Shown in pieces: positions 36,298 through 44,111 of a stretch of DNA of 64,000 nucleotides. Origin of the DNA: Candidatus Kaistella beijingensis (GTDB lineage: Bacteria > Bacteroidota > Bacteroidia > Flavobacteriales > Weeksellaceae). Both the position numbers and the translations under genes were made by a program. The stretch is from the NCBI RefSeq assembly GCF_020084865.1, contig NZ_CP071953.1, forward strand, positions 186,001 through 250,000, read 5' to 3'. Within the stretch, counting starts at the first letter, position 1; every line of letters begins with the position of its first letter. Below the pieces are notes generated by a model. That model worked only from the letters and a program-made list of their open reading frames with translations. It made no database searches and was not told the origin of the DNA.

Positions 36298-36593
36298 AAT
36301 GCAAAATAAGTAAAGAAGCTGAAAAAGATTTAGAAAAAATTTGGCTTTACACTTTCGAAACTTGGTCGTTAGAACAAGCGGATTATTATTACGATTTATT
36401 GATGGACGAAATCGAATATCTAGCTGAAAATCCTAAAAACGGAATGGATTTCAGTCAAATACGAAAAGGATATTTTCGTTCAAGAGTTAAATCGCACTTT
36501 ATTTTTTACCGAATAAGCACCAAGAGTGACGAAATAGAAATTATAAGAATTCTTCATCAGCAAATGGATATTGATTCGCAACTATCTGAATGA
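36294..36593 (+). CDS. ParE/RelE-superfamily toxin (cassette 14)
   Basis: 99 residues. ISKEAEKDLEKIWLYTFETW and YLAENPKNGMDFSQIRKGYFRSRVKSHFIFYRI are the typical ParE motifs, ending in EIIRILHQQMDIDSQL. Known ParE toxins poison DNA gyrase. It overlaps the antitoxin gene by 4 bp. Addiction pairs stabilise large integron arrays in other bacteria, and the same role is likely here. Confidence 0.9.
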   Translation: MKCKISKEAEKDLEKIWLYTFETWSLEQADYYYDLLMDEIEYLAENPKNGMDFSQIRKGYFRSRVKSHFIFYRISTKSDEIEIIRILHQQMDIDSQLSE

Positions 36594-36603
36594 AAAGTTC
36601 CGG

Positions 36604-36804
36604 CTGCATATAACAGTGTATTTGCAAAAGGCGGGGTTGAATATATTCTGTGAAAATTAAGTTAGCAAAAGCCGCAAAAAATTTTTCCACTTCCTGTTTT
36701 TTTTGTAATTTAGTCAGTGGAAAAATATTTTGCTCCAGGTGGTTTTTCTTTCCACTTTTTGTGCAAAGTAGCCCGCCCTTCGCAAATACTTTTTCCGTTG
36801 GCTG
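36604..36804 (+). repeat. attC-like site 14
   Basis: Left arm CTGCATATAAC is complementary to GTTATATGCA at the start of cassette 14. GTGTATTTGCAAAAGGCGGG pairs with CCCGCCCTTCGCAAATAC. The central AAAAAATTTTTCCAC pairs with GTGGAAAAATATTTT around TTTTTTTGTAATTTAG. The right core is G36797^TTGGCTG. Confidence 0.92.
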
Positions 36805-36889
36805 CAAGCGTAACCCACGACATTGCAGAACAACCAACGGGGAAGCTGAAAACCGAACAGAGTAAGCACAACATTTAAACATTAACAAA

Positions 36890-37126
36890 ATGGGAAAAAC
36901 AGGAAAAGTAATCGTTTTCGTGGTAGTGTGCTTCGTAATCGTAGTAGTTCTAACAATCATTAAAGAAGCAGGTGGAGGTGCTGTTATGTGGCTTGGTGCA
37001 ATAGCAATACCTCTAATTTACAAAAGTATGTTTGGTAAAAAAGACGACCAAACCAAAAATCAAAATGGCGACATTACTTTAAACAAGGACAAACAAAATG
37101 ATAACGACATCACCTTGAAAAAGTAA
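36890..37126 (+). CDS. Small membrane protein (cassette 15)
   Basis: 78 residues with two predicted transmembrane helices (about 5-24 and 30-46), then a hydrophilic tail (KKDDQTKNQNGDITLNKDK). Inner membrane. It overlaps the DnaJ-domain gene by one base (the A of its stop is the A of the next ATG), so the two are translationally coupled. No family recognised. Confidence 0.6.
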   Translation: MGKTGKVIVFVVVCFVIVVVLTIIKEAGGGAVMWLGAIAIPLIYKSMFGKKDDQTKNQNGDITLNKDKQNDNDITLKK

Positions 37127-37755
37127 TGATACCTAATCACTACAAGACACTTGAAATTGAGCCAACGGCAACAAAAGAAGAAATTAAAAAGGCATACAGA
37201 CGGCTTGCTTTAAAATTTCACCCTGACAAAAACAAAAACCCTGATGCTCACGAAAAATTCATTGCTATCAATGAAGCATACCTCATTTTGTTTGATGATG
37301 AGGCTAGAGTAAAGTATGACCGAGAGTATCAATATTACTTCGGACAAAAGGCAAAAGCAGAGAATACAGGAACTCATCAACAACGGCAAGACGACAAAAA
37401 ACAAGAAGAAACAAAATCTTCAAGTTCCAAACAACAAGAGCCGCAATTTGAAGATGAAGACCTAAACAAGTGGACAAGAAATGCACGACAGCAGGCTGAA
37501 AGTTTTGCTAAAATGGCATTTAATGACTTTTCAAATTTGGTTGTTGGAATGGTTAAAGAAACAGGTTTCCAACTTGGAAATGCTTTTCTTGTAATGCTTG
37601 GTGCTTTATTGTCAATGGGCGGTTGTGGTAATATTGTCGTTGGACTATCAACAAAAGGGGAAATAGGAAATCCTATACTTGGCATAATACTATTGCCTAT
37701 TGGCATTTTACTTTACAAACTTGCTCACAACAATTACGATAATCACAAAACATAG
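37126..37755 (+). CDS. J-domain (DnaJ-like) membrane protein (cassette 15)
   Basis: 209 residues. The N-terminal J domain is complete: HYKTLEIEPTATKEEIKKAY, YRRLALKFHPDKN with the essential HPD at about residues 33-35, and INEAYLILFDDEARVKYD. A charged Gln/Lys linker follows, then two C-terminal transmembrane helices (about 145-165 and 180-200). It would recruit DnaK to the membrane. Followed 4 bp later by a secreted-protein gene. Confidence 0.85.
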   Translation: MIPNHYKTLEIEPTATKEEIKKAYRRLALKFHPDKNKNPDAHEKFIAINEAYLILFDDEARVKYDREYQYYFGQKAKAENTGTHQQRQDDKKQEETKSSSSKQQEPQFEDEDLNKWTRNARQQAESFAKMAFNDFSNLVVGMVKETGFQLGNAFLVMLGALLSMGGCGNIVVGLSTKGEIGNPILGIILLPIGILLYKLAHNNYDNHKT

Positions 37756-37758
37756 ATT

Positions 37759-38421
37759 ATGAAAAAAATATTCATCATACTTATTGCCTTTCTTTGTGCA
37801 ACTCAATTTAGTATTGCACAAACACAACCTTTACCAACATTACAATCAGGTTGGCAAAGAATTTATATTAAAAATGTAGGAAGTTTTGATTTGCCCCCAA
37901 CAATGGAAGTACAAAAAGGCAAATACAAAGAGTTTGTTGATGAGATAAAAAAGATAAAAGGGTTTGATGCTTCGCAACTTGTCGCACAACAAAAAGGACT
38001 TAACGAATTTGGAAAAGAGGGATTTGAAAAATATGCTCGTATAATGGTTGAAACAACATTAGGCAGTTTTGGCGATTATGAAAAGTTGAATTTCAACATT
38101 TCAGAATACACGCAAACAGACATCAATGAACTTAATAAGATGTTTAAACAAGAAACTCAAAACAGTTTTTACGGAACAGGACTTAAACTTATAGAATGGT
38201 ATCCTTTGAAGATTGAAAAAGTAAATGGAATGTCCTGCATACATATAAGTTACAAACGGCAACTTCAAGACAAGCCATTTGTTTTAGTTCATATGTACAT
38301 CTTTCACAACAACGACAGAATGCACACATTTACCCTTTCCTACCGTTTATCAGAAGCTACTTATTGGCAAACAGATTATGCGACAATCCTAAAAAGTTTC
38401 AGAATTACGAACATTAAATAA
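37759..38421 (+). CDS. Secreted hypothetical protein (cassette 15)
   Basis: 220 residues with a signal peptide (1-20, ending SIAQ). The sequence contains GSFDLPPTMEVQKGKYKEF and a final SYRLSEATYWQTDYATILKSF, a pattern seen in small stress-type periplasmic proteins that I cannot name. It forms an operon with the J-domain gene. A dyad and a new promoter-like box follow, so the ATPase/nuclease pair downstream is probably transcribed separately. Confidence 0.62.
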   Translation: MKKIFIILIAFLCATQFSIAQTQPLPTLQSGWQRIYIKNVGSFDLPPTMEVQKGKYKEFVDEIKKIKGFDASQLVAQQKGLNEFGKEGFEKYARIMVETTLGSFGDYEKLNFNISEYTQTDINELNKMFKQETQNSFYGTGLKLIEWYPLKIEKVNGMSCIHISYKRQLQDKPFVLVHMYIFHNNDRMHTFTLSYRLSEATYWQTDYATILKSFRITNIK

Positions 38422-38461
38422 TCTAAAAACACCAAAAACAAGTAAAAATAGAGCTAAATAT

Positions 38462-38505
38462 AGCGTTATTTTAAAAATAATGACTACTTTTACAGAAGTA
38501 ACGCT
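38462..38505 (+). promoter_or_regulatory. Dyad with promoter-like box before rloA
   Basis: AGCGTTA (38462-38468) and TAACGCT (38499-38505) form a perfect 7-bp inverted repeat, and TACTTTTA (38485-38492), close to the -7 consensus, lies between them. This is the layout of an operator over a promoter, about 16 bp before the ATPase start. Confidence 0.5.
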
Positions 38506-38520
38506 AAAATAGACATTATT

Positions 38521-39849
38521 ATGCTTATTCAGTTCTCAGTTAAAAATTTTAGGACTTTCAAAGAGAAAGCCACTATCAGCCTTGTAGCGTCTAATTACGA
38601 TAAGACAACTCGTGAGTCTGATAACATTTTTGAAGACAACATTTTCAATCTGCGTGTTCTGAAAAGTGCAGTAATCTATGGTGCAAATGCGAGCGGTAAA
38701 AGTAAGTTTATGGAGGCACTGATGTTTATGAAACATTTTGTCATCACAAGTTCAAAAGACAGTCAGAAAGGCGACAAAATCAATATCGAACCTTTTAGAT
38801 TGAGTACAGAAACCGAACATTTACCAAGTGAATTTGAGGTTATTTTTACTTTTGAAAATGAAATGTACAGATATGGTTTTGAAGCCGACAATGAAACTAT
38901 TATCTCTGAATGGCTTTATCACAGACCTAAAACCAAAGAAGTAGAATTGTTTTACAGAGAGTTCCAAGATTTTGAAACACACGCAAGAAATTTTTCCAAA
39001 GGAAATACGGTAATTAAAGAAGGCTTGGTTAGAGACAATGCTTTATTGATTTCAGTTGCGGCACAATTTAACGATGCTATTGCTATCAATGTGATTGATT
39101 GGTTCAAACAGTTAAAAACTATTTCGGGACTAAATGAAGAAGGCTATCAAGGTTTCACAATGAGCAAAACCGAAAGCCCTGTTCATAAATCTAAAATTCT
39201 CAATCTTCTTAAAGCAGCAGATTTGGGTATTCAAGATATTAAACTTCAAAAGTTGGACATTGAGCAACTGCCAAAAGATATGCCCAAAGATTTGAAAGAA
39301 CGGATTATTAAAACTGTTCGTGAAGAAAATGCTGAATTTATCTCTGACGTTATCACTTTTCACAAAAAGTATGATGCCAACAAAAAGAATACAAATGAAA
39401 CTGTACGCTTTTCTTTGGACGAAGATGAATCATCGGGAACACGGAAATTTTTCGCTCTTACAGGACCTATTTTAGACGTTATTGAAAATGGCTATACGCT
39501 CGTTGTAGATGAATTAGATTCTAAACTTCATCCGAATTTGGTTTGCAAATTGGTATCGCTTTTTAACTCAAAAGAGATTAACAAAAAGAACGCTCAACTT
39601 ATTTTCAACACACACGACACTAATTTATTAAGTTCAGGATTATTCAGGCGTGACCAGATTTGGTTTGCCGAAAAAAACAAATACGGAGAAGCCCGACTTT
39701 ACTCGTTAGGCGATTTCAAATCAGAAAATGTAAGAAAAACCGAAGCCTTTGAAGATAATTATATCAGAGGAAAATACGGAGCTGTTCCATATTTGGAATA
39801 TTTTGATAGTCTGACTAAAAATTTGCCGCAATATGAAAATGAAAGATAA
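38521..39849 (+). CDS. rloA: RloA-like AAA ATPase (cassette 15)
   Basis: 442 residues, OLD/SMC-like ABC ATPase of the AAA_15/RloA group. FSVKNFRTFKEKATISLVAS is the start typical for this group. AVIYGANASGKSKFMEAL is Walker A (about residues 55-67). LDEDESSGTRKFFALTGPIL is the ABC signature, TLVVDELDSKLHPNL is Walker B with D-loop, and FNTHDTNLLSS is the H-loop. It overlaps rloB by 17 bp. The same ATPase-nuclease pairing is known from AbiL and, more remotely, PARIS, where the ATPase senses phage and releases the nuclease. Anti-phage function is inferred from the family. Confidence 0.88.
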   Translation: MLIQFSVKNFRTFKEKATISLVASNYDKTTRESDNIFEDNIFNLRVLKSAVIYGANASGKSKFMEALMFMKHFVITSSKDSQKGDKINIEPFRLSTETEHLPSEFEVIFTFENEMYRYGFEADNETIISEWLYHRPKTKEVELFYREFQDFETHARNFSKGNTVIKEGLVRDNALLISVAAQFNDAIAINVIDWFKQLKTISGLNEEGYQGFTMSKTESPVHKSKILNLLKAADLGIQDIKLQKLDIEQLPKDMPKDLKERIIKTVREENAEFISDVITFHKKYDANKKNTNETVRFSLDEDESSGTRKFFALTGPILDVIENGYTLVVDELDSKLHPNLVCKLVSLFNSKEINKKNAQLIFNTHDTNLLSSGLFRRDQIWFAEKNKYGEARLYSLGDFKSENVRKTEAFEDNYIRGKYGAVPYLEYFDSLTKNLPQYENER

Positions 39850-40537
39850 AAGAGCAGAACAAATTGAGGCAAAGAAACGGCACAGAGAACAGTTAAAATC
39901 AAAGCGTAGAAATGAACCTGTTTTTGAAAGAAGTGAACCTGTACTGCAAGAAAAGCCAACAATACTGATTGTATGCGAGGGAGAAAATACAGAACCCTCA
40001 TATTTCAGTCAGTTTAGGCTTTCTACTGCAACTATTAAACCTATCGGAGAAGGATATAACACGATTTCTCTTGTAAACAGAGCTTCCGAATTAGCGAAAG
40101 AAAAAGATTACGAACAAGTTTGGTGCGTATTTGACAAAGATGATTTTGACAACAACGACTTTAACAATGCCATTGTAACAGCAGAAGTTCAAAACTTTGG
40201 TGTTGCTTATTCAAATCAGGCATTTGAATATTGGATAATTCTGCATTTTGAAGACCATCAAGGAGGCGGAATGCATAGAAAAGACTACGATAAGAAAATC
40301 AATAATCTTCTCAAACCTTTCAAATTGGTCTATGACGGAGAAGGCAGTAAAATTATTACAGAAGAAATATTTGAAGTGTTGGACGGAATTGACGAAAAAA
40401 CGAATAGAGAAAGAAAAGTGTTAGCTATTCAAAGAGCAAAAAGGAATTACGAACAGTTTGAACACGCCAATCCTGCGACAGAAGAATCATCAACTACTGT
40501 ATTCAGACTTGTTGAAACATTATTGAAGTACACATAA
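39833..40537 (+). CDS. rloB: RloB-like Toprim-type nuclease (cassette 15)
   Basis: 234 residues. After a basic N-terminus comes PTILIVCEGENTEPSYFSQF, the Toprim glutamate motif, and then EQVWCVFDKDDFDNNDF, the DxD motif. AYSNQAFEYWIILHFEDHQ is the following conserved RloB segment. Such proteins are thought to be metal-dependent nucleases controlled by RloA. Start may be the ATG at 39833 or 39839; both overlap the rloA stop. The pair ends about 12 bp before site 15. Confidence 0.87.
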   Translation: MKMKDKRAEQIEAKKRHREQLKSKRRNEPVFERSEPVLQEKPTILIVCEGENTEPSYFSQFRLSTATIKPIGEGYNTISLVNRASELAKEKDYEQVWCVFDKDDFDNNDFNNAIVTAEVQNFGVAYSNQAFEYWIILHFEDHQGGGMHRKDYDKKINNLLKPFKLVYDGEGSKIITEEIFEVLDGIDEKTNRERKVLAIQRAKRNYEQFEHANPATEESSTTVFRLVETLLKYT

Positions 40538-40548
40538 ACAGAACGCCA

Positions 40549-40639
40549 GCAGCCAACAAGGGTTTGGCGTAATTGGCTTGCCAACGCTCAAACCCAACCG
40601 CACAAAAGCCAACTACGCCAAGCCCAGAACCGTTATACG
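40549..40639 (+). repeat. attC-like site 15 (shortest)
   Basis: 91 bp. Left arm GCAGCCAAC is complementary to GTTGGCTGC at the start of cassette 15. GGGTTTGGCGTAATTGGCTT pairs with AAGCCAACTACGCCAAGCCC with two mismatches; the loop is about 26 nt. The right core is G40632^TTATACG. Confidence 0.92.
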
Positions 40640-41988
40640 CAACCGTATCAAAAATCCCGCACAAAATTCAGTGAACAAACAAAAATTTCTATATTTACTC
40701 AAAATAACTTTATGGAAGCAGATTTAAAATTAAAATTGGAACAATTGCACAATCGCGTTGATGCATTAAAAGATCAAATCAACACCGAAGAAGCAACTAA
40801 AAATGCTTTTGTGATGCCTTTTATACAAATTCTTGGTTACGATATTTTTAATCCCACTGAAGTAATTCCAGAATTCATCTGTGATATCGGAACTAAAAAA
40901 GGAGAAAAAATAGATTATGTAATTAAAAAAGACAACGAACCAATTTTAATTATCGAGTGTAAACATTGGAAGGAAAATGCAGACGCTCATAATTCTCAAC
41001 TTCACAGATATTATCACGTTTCAAAATCCAGATTTGGCGTTTTGACCAATGGCCATATTTTTAATTTTTATGCAGATTTGGAAAAACCAAATATAATGGA
41101 TGAAAAGCCATTTTTTACTTTAGACTTATCAAACCTAAAGGATTCAAGTCTTAAAATTCTTGCGAATTTCACCAAAAATGGATACAATTTAGAAAGTATT
41201 TTGGATTCTGCGGAAGCGCTAAAATATATCAAAGCAATCCGCAGTGAATTTGAGAAAGAATTACAAGAACCTTCAGATGAAATGGTAAAAATGTTGGTAA
41301 GTAGATTTTTTGATAAGCCTTTGATTGCTTCAAGACTTGCAACTTTCAAAGATTATACAAAACGTGCTTTTTCTAACTCGATAAATGAATCAATTAGTTT
41401 CAGACTAAAAAATGCCTTAAATATTAATGAAACTGTTCCTTCAAAACAATCAGATAATATTACTTCTGTTGATGAAGAGGAAAATAAAGACGCACCTAAA
41501 TTCATAACCACACAAGAAGAAATTGAAGGTTCACAGATCATAAAAGCAATTTTAAGAGAGGTAATTCCTGCTTCGAGAATTGCTTTCCGTGATACTCAAT
41601 CATATTTTGGTGTTTTGTTAGATGACAATAACAGAAAACCGCTTTGTAGACTTCACTTTAATTCTTCAAACAAGTATCTCGAAGTTTTTCATCAGGGAAA
41701 AGATAACGGAGAAAAGAAATTGCTGAATTCTTTAGAAGATATTTATGAGTACAAGAATGAACTTCTTGCAACCGTGAAAAATTATGAATAAAAACGGCTG
41801 CGTATAACATAGTATTTGCAAAAGGCGGGGTTGAATATATAATAGAAAAACCCGATGCATTTAGTCGCAACTTGCTTTTCATATTGTATTTTTTTGTAAT
41901 TTAACAATCTGAAAAAGCAATTTGCTTCGTTCGGTCGAAATTGAACTTTCAGTTAAATTTAGCCCGCCCTTCGCAAATACTTTTTCCG
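40633..41988 (+). repeat. Duplicated cassette, copy B (cassette 16)
   Basis: Second copy of cassette 7, with constant offset and identical encoded protein. It begins in GTTATACGCAACC, like copy A, but is preceded by AGCCCAGAACC instead of ACTTTTTCC. It is followed by GTTATCTGTAATT instead of GTTGTGCGACATG. Confidence 0.95.
40712..41791 (+). CDS. HsdR-N-type restriction endonuclease-like protein, copy B (cassette 16)
   Basis: 359 residues, identical to the protein encoded at 15634-16713: PD-(D/E)xK core D68, E82, K84 and QLHRYY from Q96, plus the C-terminal domain of unknown role. Here the gene directly follows the RloAB cassette. Having two identical copies points to recent copying by the cassette system instead of ancient duplication, and may raise dosage. 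Confidence 0.85.
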   Translation: MEADLKLKLEQLHNRVDALKDQINTEEATKNAFVMPFIQILGYDIFNPTEVIPEFICDIGTKKGEKIDYVIKKDNEPILIIECKHWKENADAHNSQLHRYYHVSKSRFGVLTNGHIFNFYADLEKPNIMDEKPFFTLDLSNLKDSSLKILANFTKNGYNLESILDSAEALKYIKAIRSEFEKELQEPSDEMVKMLVSRFFDKPLIASRLATFKDYTKRAFSNSINESISFRLKNALNINETVPSKQSDNITSVDEEENKDAPKFITTQEEIEGSQIIKAILREVIPASRIAFRDTQSYFGVLLDDNNRKPLCRLHFNSSNKYLEVFHQGKDNGEKKLLNSLEDIYEYKNELLATVKNYE

Positions 41989-41995
41989 TTATCTG
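41798..41995 (+). repeat. attC-like site 16
   Basis: Same as site 7 up to the crossover (left arm CTGCGTATAAC, AGTATTTGCAAAAGGCGGGG, central TTTTTTTGTAATTTAA). The right core differs: G41988^TTATCTG. Confidence 0.92.
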
Positions 41996-42022
41996 TAATT
42001 TTAAAAATAACACCTAAATATT

Positions 42023-42622
42023 ATGAAAAAAATCCTATTTCTATCAATTATTTTGTTTTTAGCAAACAATGCACAAGCACAATTAACTGAATATAAAGTT
42101 CGAGTTGAAATTGACAACTCATTACAAAATGTTTATGATGCAGCCTATTATAAAGCATCAGCAAACTATTATAAAAAAGAAAACGCTGATATGATAAAAA
42201 ATCATGCAGACAGATATTTCACGGCATTAAATCGTATTGTAGATTTCATTAATGACAAAAAAATTAATTCAAACGAAGTTGAATTAGAAATAAATAGATT
42301 AAAAGATTACGGAGAAAATATATTAAAATTATTACCGAAACTGGAAAATGATGAAGTAACTGGAAGCAATGCTCAATATACTATTGAAAAAGCAAATGAG
42401 GAATTACAATATTCAACTGGAAATCCAAATGGAAATCTACTGAAAATTATTAAAAAAAATATTATGATTCAGCAATTTACTAATTTAACGAATGAAGAGC
42501 TTGTTTTATTTATTAGTAGGGAAACCGGTAAATCAAAGGAAAATATATTAAGTTCATGTCAATATTCTATCAGTGGTGTCCATGATTGTCTTGTTATGAC
42601 ATTGGTAAATATCAAAATGTAA
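42023..42622 (+). CDS. Secreted hypothetical protein (cassette 17)
   Basis: 199 residues with a signal peptide (1-20, ending AQAQ). The mature protein is mainly helical (YDAAYYKASANYYKKENADM, LEINRLKDYGENILKLLPKL), with two Cys near the end (SSCQYSISGVHDCLVM). No family recognised. The stop is 5 bp before the left arm of site 17. It is the only cassette gene besides the inserted IS110 element. Confidence 0.62.
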   Translation: MKKILFLSIILFLANNAQAQLTEYKVRVEIDNSLQNVYDAAYYKASANYYKKENADMIKNHADRYFTALNRIVDFINDKKINSNEVELEINRLKDYGENILKLLPKLENDEVTGSNAQYTIEKANEELQYSTGNPNGNLLKIIKKNIMIQQFTNLTNEELVLFISRETGKSKENILSSCQYSISGVHDCLVMTLVNIKM

Positions 42623-42627
42623 AAAAA

Positions 42628-42640
42628 CTACAGATAACAT
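42628..42640 (+). repeat. attC-like site 17, left fragment
   Basis: CTACAGATAAC followed by AT. It is complementary to GTTATCTGTA at the start of cassette 17 (41988). The rest of the site continues at 43885, beyond the inserted IS110 element. Confidence 0.88.
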
Positions 42641-42677
42641 ATTCTATGTCAAAAAACAAGTACTATTTTGAATTTTT

Positions 42678-43682
42678 TCATGCCGCAAATTGTTGTGTTT
42701 TCACGTAGGGAGTCCCACGCCCGATGACCGCAAAAATCCGGTTGACGAGTTTGAATTTAACGTTGTTTAGCGCCAACATTTTCGGTTTTCCTTCCGCCTG
42801 TTTTCGCTCGTAGTAGAGCTTCAGCTCGTGGTCGTACTTTATTGCCGTCAGTGAAAGCAGGTGCAGTATCGACTTCATCTTTTTGTCGGCAAAAGGGCTC
42901 ACCCTGCTTTTCCCCCGGATGCTGGTTCCCGATGTTCTCCCGAATGGCGCTATTCCGCAGTAGCACGCATATTTTCTCGCATTCCTGAACCGCAGAAATC
43001 CCTTCGTGGTGAGCAGCAGATAAAGCGTTCCGATTTCTCCGACTCCCGGTATGCTGCGCAACAGTTCCCGTTTAGCGTTAAGGTCCTCATCGCTCCTGAC
43101 GAGTTTGCTTATTGCCAGTTCCAGGGTTTTCAACTGGGATTTCAGGAACGTTACCGTCTTTCTGTTGGCGGATTTCACGCTCCTGTAGACTTCCTTTCCC
43201 AAGAATTCCTCGCCCTCCGAAGTGCGCTCGAAACTTTTTATCGCGGCGATGAGCTTTTCGCGTTCCGCATTCATGAGGTTAAGTTGCTGGTAGATGATTT
43301 CGGGAACTTCCGAGAGTTGGATCTTGTCCTCGTTGCGCATCGCGTATTTGGCGATCTCCTGCGCATCTATCGTGTCGCTCTTGCCTCTGGAAAGACCTCT
43401 GGAACGCTTGATCTCGATTGCGGGGACTTCCGCATAGTTCCAACCGTTCCCGCACAGGAACACCGCCAGAATAGTGGAGTAGATTCCGGTATGCTCGAAG
43501 ACCACGAGTGTGTCCTCCATCATCAGTCCTTCCTTTGAAAACGCTGCAAATAGCGTCTGCAGAGACTTTTTCTCATTGGCGACGCTTCCTCTCTTTACCG
43601 TGTCTCTTTGCGGAATCAGGAGGCAGTAGTCCAAGGTGTTTTTGGAGACGTCGAAACCCAGGTAGTTTTTGTAATTTTTCAT
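42678..43682 (-). CDS. IS110-family DEDD transposase
   Basis: 334 residues. The N-terminal RuvC-like DEDD domain shows D in NYLGFDVSKNTLDYCL, E in TLVVFEHTGIYS and D in GKSDTIDAQEIAKYA. The C-terminal Transposase_20 domain has LLRSIPGVGEIGTLYLL and YCGIAPFGRTSGTSIRGKSR with the probable catalytic Ser. G+C content is visibly higher than in neighbouring cassettes, a sign of separate origin. It is transcribed against the cassette direction. Confidence 0.95.
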   Translation of the reverse strand: MKNYKNYLGFDVSKNTLDYCLLIPQRDTVKRGSVANEKKSLQTLFAAFSKEGLMMEDTLVVFEHTGIYSTILAVFLCGNGWNYAEVPAIEIKRSRGLSRGKSDTIDAQEIAKYAMRNEDKIQLSEVPEIIYQQLNLMNAEREKLIAAIKSFERTSEGEEFLGKEVYRSVKSANRKTVTFLKSQLKTLELAISKLVRSDEDLNAKRELLRSIPGVGEIGTLYLLLTTKGFLRFRNARKYACYCGIAPFGRTSGTSIRGKSRVSPFADKKMKSILHLLSLTAIKYDHELKLYYERKQAEGKPKMLALNNVKFKLVNRIFAVIGRGTPYVKTQQFAA

Positions 43683-43884
43683 ATCTTTATTTTTAGAAAG
43701 GTGGTTGAATGGTTTTAAAATCTTTAGTAGTTCTTGTCTAATATTCTATTTGAAACTTCAGTTCAACCTTTATGCAAAACAGAGTACTGATATGTTAGTT
43801 AAATCTGATTTAATTTACAGGGTTTTTTAGGTCACTCTGTTTTGCTTTCTAAAGGTATTTATTTTATGGATGCAAAGTAAAGAT
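43683..43884 (-). ncRNA. Probable bridge-RNA region of the IS110 element
   Basis: About 200 bp of non-coding DNA upstream of the transposase gene inside the element. In IS110-group elements this region gives the bridge RNA that pairs with donor and target DNA. I infer it from position only and did not derive loops. Confidence 0.45.
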
Positions 43885-44071
43885 GGGTTTTGCAAGATGC
43901 GGGTTGAAGGAAATCTCAGAAATATTCTAGAAAATACCCGCAAAAAACTTTTCCATTTTTTAGTTTTTTCGTAATTTTAAAAAATGGAAAAAGTTTTTGC
44001 TAGCGTTCGGTTCTCCTCTCCACTTTCGGTTGCAGTAGCCCGCACCTCGCAAAGCCCTTTTCCGTTACCTG
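43885..44071 (+). repeat. attC-like site 17, right part
   Basis: GGGTTTTGCAAGATGCGGG, the central ACTTTTTCCATTTTTT palindrome and CCCGCACCTCGCAAAGCCC, nearly identical to site 3. The right core is G44064^TTACCTG. Together with 42628-42640 it restores a complete site. Confidence 0.9.
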
Positions 44072-44111
44072 CAAGCGTAGCAGACTACAGTGCTAACATC
44101 GACAGAGAGAA

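Larger units (their letters stand above)
42641..43884 (-). mobile_element. IS110-family element inserted in attC-like site 17
   Basis: About 1244 bp between TAACAT (42640) and GGGTTTTGCAAGATGCGGG (43885), which are adjacent in intact sites such as site 3. No terminal inverted repeats are evident, as is usual for IS110. The ends are exact to about 2 bp, because AT occurs at both junctions. The long non-coding part lies before the transposase gene and only 37 bp lie after it, the arrangement of the IS110 group and not of IS1111. Confidence 0.88.

Noticed and set aside
38521..40537. PARIS system (AriA/AriB)
   Set aside because: The nuclease has the RloB-type pattern (CEGENTEPSYF, FDKDDFDNNDF) and not the DUF4435 layout of AriB. 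RloA/RloB is a better name; the relation to PARIS is distant.
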